From Alteromonadaceae bacterium UBA2620 (GTDB taxonomy: Bacteria; Pseudomonadota; Gammaproteobacteria; Enterobacterales; Alteromonadaceae), in contig DDJQ01000037.1 of assembly GCA_002339125.1 (NCBI GenBank), forward strand, positions 1 to 20,371: 20,371 bases of DNA, read 5' to 3'. Below, piece by piece: positions 15,358-20,371 of this stretch (position 1 is the first letter of the stretch; the number at the start of each line of letters is the position of its first letter). Position numbers and translations under genes: made by a program. The notes under the pieces are model-generated. The model was not told the DNA's origin, did not search any database, and was given only the letters and a program-made list of their open reading frames with translations.

Positions 15358-16362
15358 GTGGCCTTACAATGGTTTCCGGGGCATATGCACAAAGCCCTCA
15401 AAGAAATAAAAGAATCGATAAGTCAGGTTGATATCCTGATAGAAGTACTCGATGCGCGGATCCCGTATTCCAGCGAAAACCCGGAAATTGCTAAAATCAG
15501 AGGGGATAAACCCGTTCTTAAAATCCTCAACAAATATGATTTAGCGGACCCGGAGCTGACCGCCCGGTGGCAGGCTTATCTGGAAAGTGAGCGCGGCGTA
15601 AAAACTATCACCACCACTACCGACAACCCGGCTAACAGCAAGCAGATAATAAAATTAATCCAGACCATTTGTGCTCAAAAACACGCGTCGGTGAAATCCA
15701 TCAATGCCATGATCACCGGGATCCCCAACGTGGGTAAATCTACCCTGATTAACATTCTGGCTGATCGGGTAATTGCCAAAACGGGTAACGAACCAGCGGT
15801 AACCAAATCGCAGCAGCGCATTAACTTAGGCGGCGGGATTGTGCTATATGATACCCCCGGCGTGCTGTGGCCAAAGCTGGAAAATCCCAATTCTATTTAC
15901 CGGTTAGCATCATCCGGCGCGGTAAAAAATACCGCTATGGAATACGATGATGTTGGTTTTTATGCTGCCGACTATTTAATTAAAGCCTATCCGGAGGCAA
16001 TGAAAGAACGCTACAAGCTGGATGAGTTGCCCGATACCGAGCTTGAGTTTTTAGAAGCTGCGGCCAAAACCCGTGGTGCTAAAATGGCCGGAGGCCGGGT
16101 TAATCTGCATAAGATTTGCGAAATCCTGTTAAACGAATTACAGGCGGGCAAACTGGGACGTCTGACCCTTGAAACGCCTGAAATGATTGAGCAGGAAAAA
16201 ATCGAGATGGCCGCCGCTGCCGAGAAAAAGGCGGCCGATAAAGCCAGACGCAAACAGAAATTCAAAGAAGGTTCATTAACTCCGGATAAGGTGGCGCGTA
16301 AAGAAAAGCGTGAAGAAAAGCGTCGGGAACAGAGCCGCCGGATGAAGAAAAACCGGCGCTAG
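15358..16362 (+). CDS. ylqF: Ribosome biogenesis GTPase YlqF/RbgA (circularly permuted)
   Basis: A 334-residue cytosolic GTPase that binds the large ribosomal subunit precursor and aids its late maturation. The G motifs are in permuted order: G4 NKYD (residues 58-61), then G1 GIPNVGKST (121-129), then G3 DTPG (165-168). The N-terminus ALQWFPGHMHKA is the family hallmark and fixes the GTG at 15358, with AGGA about nine bases upstream. The C-terminal region (about 200-285) is the helical RNA-binding part. The end is a long Lys/Arg-rich tail (KREEKRREQSRRMKKNRR), longer than in Bacillus RbgA, probably an rRNA contact. It is convergent with the SpoU methyltransferase gene, in line with a ribosome-maturation neighbourhood. 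Confidence 0.93.
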   Translation: MALQWFPGHMHKALKEIKESISQVDILIEVLDARIPYSSENPEIAKIRGDKPVLKILNKYDLADPELTARWQAYLESERGVKTITTTTDNPANSKQIIKLIQTICAQKHASVKSINAMITGIPNVGKSTLINILADRVIAKTGNEPAVTKSQQRINLGGGIVLYDTPGVLWPKLENPNSIYRLASSGAVKNTAMEYDDVGFYAADYLIKAYPEAMKERYKLDELPDTELEFLEAAAKTRGAKMAGGRVNLHKICEILLNELQAGKLGRLTLETPEMIEQEKIEMAAAAEKKAADKARRKQKFKEGSLTPDKVARKEKREEKRREQSRRMKKNRR

Positions 16363-16399
16363 CAGCGCCACGCCCGCAACTATTCAGCCTTCTTACTTT

Positions 16400-16420
16400 A
16401 GCCGCAATTACTTTGCGGCT
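16400..16420. terminator. Hairpin between ylqF and the SpoU methyltransferase gene
   Basis: AGCCGCAA (16400-16407) pairs perfectly with TTGCGGCT (16413-16420) around a five-base loop. It overlaps the last codons and stop of the minus-strand gene. No T-run follows on either strand, so it is only a candidate end-of-transcript structure. Confidence 0.4.
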
Positions 16421-17148
16421 TGCGCTAGCTGAAAGGCGCAGATCCCCACGGCACTCGCCAGATTCAATGATTCAATGGTGCCGTTACCGGCAATGGTAAA
16501 TGCTTCAGCGTTTGTTTCAGATAGCGCTTGTGCCGGTACGCCACGTGCTTCGTTGCCAAACAGATAGCACGAGTAGTTACCAAACTGTTTATCTGTGATT
16601 GGAGCACCGTTAAGGTCAAGGTAGGCAAACTTTTCAAAGCGCGCTTGCAGCTGGTTTAGCGAAACGTCCAGCTCAACCGGCAGATGAAAGATAGCGCCCA
16701 TACTGGCGCGAACTGCCTTGGAGTTAAACGGGTCGACGCTGTTAGGGCTTAGCAACAGCCGAAAACCACCAAACCAGGCCAGCGAGCGTAAAATTGTGCC
16801 CAGATTGCCAGGATCCTGGATTTCATGCAGGTAAATACAACGCTCGTTGGCGTTTAATGGTGCGTTACTATCGCTTGCCGGTAGTGGTACTCTGGCTAGC
16901 ACGCCCTGCGGCGTTTTAGTATCGCTGAGGGATGCCATCTGGCGCTCGGTCACCGATATCACCTCAAAGCGAGCGTCCAGAGTTACGCCCTTTGATTGCC
17001 AGACATCGGTAACGTATACCGTCACAGGCAACGCCATCAGCGGCGAGCGTTGCAGCTCCTGAATCAGATGCTCACCTTCCACCAGATAATAGCCAAACTG
17101 CGAGCGATACTTTTTCTGATGCAGTTTTTTTACGTCGTCTAATTTCAT
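16408..17148 (-). CDS. SpoU/TrmH-family RNA 2'-O-methyltransferase
   Basis: A 246-residue SAM-dependent methyltransferase of the knotted SPOUT class, expected to methylate a ribose 2'-OH in rRNA or tRNA. The N-terminal part (about 1-90; KLHQKKYRSQFGYYLVEGEHLI) is the substrate-binding domain. The catalytic domain shows motif 1 LHEIQDPGNLGTILRSLAWF (107-126, with the conserved Asn and Arg121), motif 2 FGNEARG (197-203) and motif 3 GTIESLNLASAVG (223-235). Length matches the 23S rRNA-type members (about 240-270 residues). Which nucleotide it modifies cannot be told from sequence, so no symbol is given. The ATG at 17148 is the natural start, with no strong Shine-Dalgarno. It is divergent from rlmE, another 2'-O-methyltransferase but of an unrelated fold. 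Confidence 0.9.
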   Translation of the reverse strand: MKLDDVKKLHQKKYRSQFGYYLVEGEHLIQELQRSPLMALPVTVYVTDVWQSKGVTLDARFEVISVTERQMASLSDTKTPQGVLARVPLPASDSNAPLNANERCIYLHEIQDPGNLGTILRSLAWFGGFRLLLSPNSVDPFNSKAVRASMGAIFHLPVELDVSLNQLQARFEKFAYLDLNGAPITDKQFGNYSCYLFGNEARGVPAQALSETNAEAFTIAGNGTIESLNLASAVGICAFQLAQAAK

Positions 17149-17277
17149 GGTGCAGGCAGTTCCGAATCGATAAGGGGTAATAGGCGCTCTAGTAGGCGCG
17201 TGATAAGATAGAGCGCATTGTAGCCTGTAATAACCCTGAAGTCAGGCAAGCCGGTAAAGTTTGTTGGCGCTGTCAGA

Positions 17278-17306
17278 TTTGCAAATGGCATTGGCATGAT
17301 TACAAT
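17278..17306 (+). promoter_or_regulatory. Likely sigma-70 promoter of rlmE
   Basis: TTTGCA (17278-17283) and TACAAT (17301-17306) are separated by 17 bases, with the start codon 36 bases after the -10. The -10 matches consensus at five of six positions and the -35 at four of six. Confidence 0.55.
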
Positions 17307-17342
17307 AAACGCCGATTTCCCACCAGTCACAGCAGAGTAAAT

Positions 17343-17963
17343 ATGGCCCGCTCAAAAACCAGTAAAAAATGGATGGAAGAACACGTTAACGACCCGTATG
17401 TGAAAAAGGCGCAAGCCGATGGGTATCGTTCCCGGGCCAGTTATAAGCTGATTGAAATCAACGAAAAAGACAGACTGTTTGGCCCCGGCAGCGTGGTCAT
17501 GGATCTCGGTTCTGCGCCGGGTGGCTGGTCGCAGATCGTTGCGCCCGTAGTGGGTGAAAACGGGCGGGTGATTGCATCGGATATTCTGCCCATGGACAGC
17601 ATTATCGGAGTAGACTTTATTCAGGGTGACTTCACCGATGAAGCGGTATACGACCAAATCCTGCAGGTGCTTGGCGATGATCAGGTGGATGTTGTGGTTT
17701 CGGATATGGCGCCTAACCAAAGTGGTGTAAAAACCACCGATCAGTATGCCTCGATGTATCTGGTTGAACTGGCACTCGACATGGCCAGAAACGTGTTACA
17801 ACCCGGCGGTAGTTTCTGTGCGAAAGTGTTTCAGGGCGTAGGCTACGACGAGTACGTTAAAGACGTCCGTTCTTCCTTTAACAAGGTGGTAGTGAGAAAA
17901 CCTGCGGCATCCCGCCCCCGCTCCCGGGAAGTTTATTTAGTCGCGACCGGCTTTAAGGGCTAG
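17343..17963 (+). CDS. rlmE: 23S rRNA 2'-O-ribose U2552 methyltransferase RlmE (FtsJ/RrmJ)
   Basis: A 206-residue Rossmann-fold SAM methyltransferase that methylates U2552 in the A-loop of 23S rRNA, a late step of 50S assembly. The order of motifs is as in E. coli: an N-terminal RSRASYKL with Lys35, the SAM loop DLGSAPGGWSQ (about 54-64), SDMAPNQSG with Asp121, CAKVFQG with Lys161 and SREVYLVA with Glu196. These give the full K-D-K-E catalytic tetrad. Length matches E. coli (209). In many gammaproteobacteria it is followed by ftsH; here a convergent ferredoxin gene follows instead, so the usual rlmE-ftsH operon is absent. Its 3' end runs into a hairpin at 17969-17997. Confidence 0.97.
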   Translation: MARSKTSKKWMEEHVNDPYVKKAQADGYRSRASYKLIEINEKDRLFGPGSVVMDLGSAPGGWSQIVAPVVGENGRVIASDILPMDSIIGVDFIQGDFTDEAVYDQILQVLGDDQVDVVVSDMAPNQSGVKTTDQYASMYLVELALDMARNVLQPGGSFCAKVFQGVGYDEYVKDVRSSFNKVVVRKPAASRPRSREVYLVATGFKG

Positions 17964-17968
17964 TAGCT

Positions 17969-17997
17969 CGTTACTGGCGTTTAGCGTTCCAGTAACG
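17969..17997. terminator. Hairpin between convergent rlmE and fdxA
   Basis: CGTTACTGG (17969-17977) pairs perfectly with CCAGTAACG (17989-17997) around an 11-base loop. The right arm lies inside the last codons of the ferredoxin gene. No T-run follows on either strand, so the strength of termination is uncertain. Confidence 0.45.
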
Positions 17998-18304
17998 GCA
18001 GCTTATCCGGCACGCCATTCCAGCTGTCTGCATCTTCAGGCGGCGCAATCACTTCAGTAATGTTTGGCCACTGCTGACTGAGCTCAGCGTTAATGGCCAG
18101 ATAGGGCTTTTGCTCTTCGGTTAGCTCGGTATCCTGAATAATGGCCTCGGCCGGACATTCCGGTACACACAGCGCACAATCAATGCAGATAGCCGGGTCG
18201 ATGGCCAAAAAGTTCGGTCCTTCAAAAAACGCGTCTACCGGGCACACAGCCACACAGTCGGTGTATTTGCATTTTACGCAGTTGTCGGTCACTACAAAGG
18301 TCAT
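17981..18304 (-). CDS. fdxA: 7Fe ferredoxin (3Fe-4S/4Fe-4S), FdxA/Azotobacter FdI type
   Basis: A 107-residue soluble electron carrier. The cysteine pattern is that of Azotobacter vinelandii FdI: Cys9, Cys12, Cys17, Cys21 followed by Pro, then Cys40, Cys43, Cys46 and Cys50-Pro. By homology Cys9, Cys17 and Cys50 hold the 3Fe-4S cluster and Cys21, Cys40, Cys43 and Cys46 the 4Fe-4S cluster. The free cysteine of FdI (Cys24 there) is Ala25 here, a harmless change since it is not a ligand. The long C-terminal part (AINAELSQQWPNITE to KLPLLER) is also family-typical. Start codon ATG 18304 gives the conserved MTFVVTDNCVKCK. It is divergent from a FAD-dependent dehydrogenase gene, a possible redox partner (inference). 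Confidence 0.95.
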   Translation of the reverse strand: MTFVVTDNCVKCKYTDCVAVCPVDAFFEGPNFLAIDPAICIDCALCVPECPAEAIIQDTELTEEQKPYLAINAELSQQWPNITEVIAPPEDADSWNGVPDKLPLLER

Positions 18305-18336
18305 GATAGGTTGGTGCGTGAATCAATTTGTTTGCA

Positions 18337-18365
18337 ATTATAAGGGTTCTGCAGCCCGATCTAAA
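18337..18365 (-). promoter_or_regulatory. Likely sigma-70 promoter of fdxA
   Basis: On the minus strand TTTAGA (18365-18360) is followed after 17 bases by a perfect TATAAT (18342-18337), 32 bases before the ATG. This is the best -35/-10 pair noticed in the window. Confidence 0.65.
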
Positions 18366-18461
18366 GACAAATGGCCACAATGGCTACCGGATTGCCAGCA
18401 ACTGCATTAAACTATAGCCGCTCTGACAGATAGGCTGTCCGGCGAACCAGGATCCTCCCTC

Positions 18462-20069
18462 ATGTTGCGTTTAACCGATATAAAACTTCCCCTCGATCAC
18501 GATGACTCTGCCCTGGCTGCAGCGATTATCAGTAAACTGGCGATTGCCGCCGATGACCTGTTAAACATTAACGTGTTTAAACGCGGTTACGATGCGCGCA
18601 ATAACCGGGATATTCAGTTGATCTACACGGTGGACGTAGAGGTAAACAGTGAGGCGGATTTGCTGGCTAAGTTTGCTAAAGACACCCAGGTTCGCGTTAC
18701 CCCTGATATGACCTACAAGTTTGTTGCCCAGGCCCCGGAAAACCTGACTCACCGCCCGGTAGTGGTAGGGCTTGGTCCGTGTGGGATTTTTGCGGCGCTT
18801 ATTCTGGCGCAGATGGGTTTTAAGCCGATTGTGCTGGAGCGTGGTAAAGCCGTGCGCGAGCGCACTAAAGATACCTTCGGCTTCTGGCGCAAGCAGCCGC
18901 TTAACCCGGAATCTAACGTGCAGTTTGGTGAAGGCGGCGCCGGTACGTTCTCAGACGGTAAGCTGTACAGCCAGGTGAAAGACCGCAAACATTACGGCCG
19001 CAAAGTACTGCATGAGTTTGTTGAGGCCGGCGCGCCGGAAGAAATTTTATATGTCAGCAAACCGCATATCGGCACGTTCAAACTGGTGAGCATGGTAGAG
19101 AAAATGCGCCAGCAGATTATCGACCTCGGCGGCGAAATTCGCTTCTCTACCCGGGTCGAAAAATTGGATCTGGATGAACAAGACGGCCAGTTCGCTGTGA
19201 AAGGCCTGCATTTATCCGACGGCGATTATCTGGCGTGTAAACAGGTTATCCTGGCCCTGGGGCACAGCGCCCGGGATACTTTTCAGAACCTGTATGAGCA
19301 GGGCGTGTACATTGAAGCCAAGCCATTTTCCATTGGCTTTCGCATTGAACACGAGCAGAGCATGATTGATCGCTGCCGGTTTGGTGATAATGCCGGTAAT
19401 CCTATTCTGGGCGCGGCAGATTACAAACTGGTGCATCACTGCAAAAATGGCCGTACCGTTTACAGTTTCTGTATGTGCCCGGGTGGTACAGTGGTTGCGG
19501 CGGCTTCAGAGCCTGGCCGTGTGGTTACCAATGGTATGAGCCAGTACTCCCGCCATGAGCGCAACGCGAATAGCGCCATTGTAGTGGGGATCACACCGGA
19601 ACAGGATTATCCTGGTCATCCGCTGGCAGGCATCGAATTACAGCGCCGCCTTGAGGAACTGGCATTTAAAGCCGGCGGTGAGAATTACAACGCCCCCGGG
19701 CAGTTAATCGGTGATTTTCTGGCTGGCAAACCCAGTGCGGAATTGGGCGAAGTTACCCCATCCTATACACCGGGCGTTACCTTAACCGACCTGAGCAAAG
19801 TGGTGCCGGATTATGTCACTCAGGCTATTCGTGAGGCGATCCCGGCGTTTGACCGCCAGATTAAAGGCTTTGCGAAAGCCGATGGCACACTCACAGGTGT
19901 GGAAACCCGCACCTCGTCACCAGTATGTATTAAACGGGATAAAGACTATCAAAGCGTTAACGTTAAGGGCTTGTATCCGGCCGGTGAGGGTGCAGGTTAC
20001 GCAGGTGGTATCTGGTCGGCAGGTATCGACGGAATCCGCGTTGCCGAAGCTTTAGCACTGGCGTTTTAA
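18462..20069 (+). CDS. FAD-dependent NAD(P)-type dehydrogenase, COG2509-like, substrate unknown
   Basis: A 535-residue flavoprotein. An N-terminal alpha/beta domain (about 1-90) comes first. A Rossmann dinucleotide fold follows, with PVVVGLGPCGIFAALILAQMG (99-119) ending in an acidic residue for the ribose (VLERG). FGEGGAGTFSDGKL (155-168) and the C-terminal FAD motif GEGAGYAGGIWSAGIDG (508-524) are hallmarks of the COG2509 family. Relatives are widespread but uncharacterised; the reaction is not known. Two cysteines in SFCMCPGG (about residue 340) are conserved-looking and may be redox active. AGGA about nine bases upstream supports ATG 18462. It is divergent from the ferredoxin gene, whose product could exchange electrons with it (inference). 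Confidence 0.87.
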   Translation: MLRLTDIKLPLDHDDSALAAAIISKLAIAADDLLNINVFKRGYDARNNRDIQLIYTVDVEVNSEADLLAKFAKDTQVRVTPDMTYKFVAQAPENLTHRPVVVGLGPCGIFAALILAQMGFKPIVLERGKAVRERTKDTFGFWRKQPLNPESNVQFGEGGAGTFSDGKLYSQVKDRKHYGRKVLHEFVEAGAPEEILYVSKPHIGTFKLVSMVEKMRQQIIDLGGEIRFSTRVEKLDLDEQDGQFAVKGLHLSDGDYLACKQVILALGHSARDTFQNLYEQGVYIEAKPFSIGFRIEHEQSMIDRCRFGDNAGNPILGAADYKLVHHCKNGRTVYSFCMCPGGTVVAAASEPGRVVTNGMSQYSRHERNANSAIVVGITPEQDYPGHPLAGIELQRRLEELAFKAGGENYNAPGQLIGDFLAGKPSAELGEVTPSYTPGVTLTDLSKVVPDYVTQAIREAIPAFDRQIKGFAKADGTLTGVETRTSSPVCIKRDKDYQSVNVKGLYPAGEGAGYAGGIWSAGIDGIRVAEALALAF

Positions 20070-20371
20070 AACATAGGCGAATATCCCTAACCCGAAAAAA
20101 CAACAGAGTCGCCCTAGTTGCTACTTAGCTTTAGTATTCATTAAATATTTGATGAATTGGGAAAAAGCTTCAATAATAATTGCTTAGCTATGCTTAATAG
20201 TGATAAGTGTATTTTAGGTCATTCTGTAACTAGAAAGATTGGATATTTACTTTAAAATTTTTGGCTTTTTCTCTTTGGGAGAAGCTATTATTTATTGGTA
20301 ATCATTTTATTCTCACTTTGTTATAGCCGTTAATCCTCGTAATAGTGACAGGGCAACCGCATACTTTTACC
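20070..20371. other. AT-rich non-coding right end
   Basis: No coding sequence or RNA gene was recognised. It is more AT-rich than the flanking genes and contains the near-palindrome at 20136-20157. No clear terminator follows the dehydrogenase gene; GGCGA/TCGCC at 20077-20113 is only a weak long-loop pair. Confidence 0.5.
20136..20157. repeat. 22-base near-perfect palindrome
   Basis: The core TTCATTAAATATTTGATGAA (20137-20156) is its own reverse complement except for one T/G position per arm, and A20136/T20157 extend it. It lies 67 bases after the dehydrogenase stop in AT-rich DNA. It could be an operator for the next gene to the right or a transcript-end hairpin; no regulator is known for it. 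Confidence 0.6.

Noticed and set aside
17145..17330. Minus-strand GTG-initiated ORF of 61 codons ending in an ATGA overlap with the SpoU methyltransferase gene
   Set aside because: Despite the overlap, its sequence resembles no family, it covers the gap where the divergent promoters should lie (the likely rlmE promoter is inside it), and no ribosome site was seen.

Overview
The window looks like chromosomal DNA of a marine gammaproteobacterium, most likely an Alteromonadales member (Alteromonadaceae-like). This is inferred from the gene families and overall protein style: a PrsT-type TPR lipoprotein of PEP-CTERM systems, LuxS, CreA, an SLC45/GPH-type sugar carrier beside a GH13 glucosidase, a secreted cyclophilin with a GlyGly-CTERM-like tail, YlqF, RlmE and an Azotobacter FdI-type ferredoxin. 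Base composition looks even throughout. No transposase, phage gene, CRISPR array, tRNA or rRNA was seen.

Layout from left to right. 1-605: the N-terminal part of a trypsin-like protease (minus strand, stops close to the window edge without the Asp and Ser of the triad), divergent from the next gene. 606-4890: the large PrsT-like TPR lipoprotein, a long hairpin, then an MscS-family channel ending in a strong bidirectional terminator shared with convergent creA. 4893-6035: creA (minus) divergent from luxS (plus). 6036-6379: a gap holding a post-luxS hairpin and an odd leader with duplicated ribosome-binding sequences. 6380-9308: an overlapping two-gene operon of an unrecognised membrane protein and a DUF3857/transglutaminase-like exported protein with an intact Cys-His-Asp triad. 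9327-10523: a convergent Bcr/CflA-like MFS exporter. 10888-13898: an overlapping sugar carrier plus alpha-glucosidase operon closed by a clear terminator. 13979-14760: a secreted cyclophilin gene broken by one missing base. 15021-16362: a small unknown protein and the YlqF GTPase. 16408-18304: a SpoU-type RNA methyltransferase (minus), rlmE (plus) and a 7Fe ferredoxin (minus). 18462-20069: a COG2509-type FAD-dependent dehydrogenase divergent from the ferredoxin. 20070-20371: AT-rich non-coding DNA with a 22-base near-palindrome.

How the genes fit together. The carrier and glucosidase form a take-up-and-hydrolyse unit for a gluco-oligosaccharide; the residue after the nucleophile (Val) points to alpha-1,6 linkages. 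YlqF, the SpoU methyltransferase and RlmE make a loose ribosome-assembly and rRNA-modification neighbourhood. The left end (PrsT) and the cyclophilin tail point to two different C-terminal protein-sorting routes (exosortase/PEP-CTERM and rhombosortase/GlyGly-CTERM) in one cell, although neither sorting enzyme is in the window. No complete, plainly new system is visible; the best leads are the membrane protein/transglutaminase pair, the ferredoxin/FAD dehydrogenase pair, the leader before 6380 and the broken cyclophilin.
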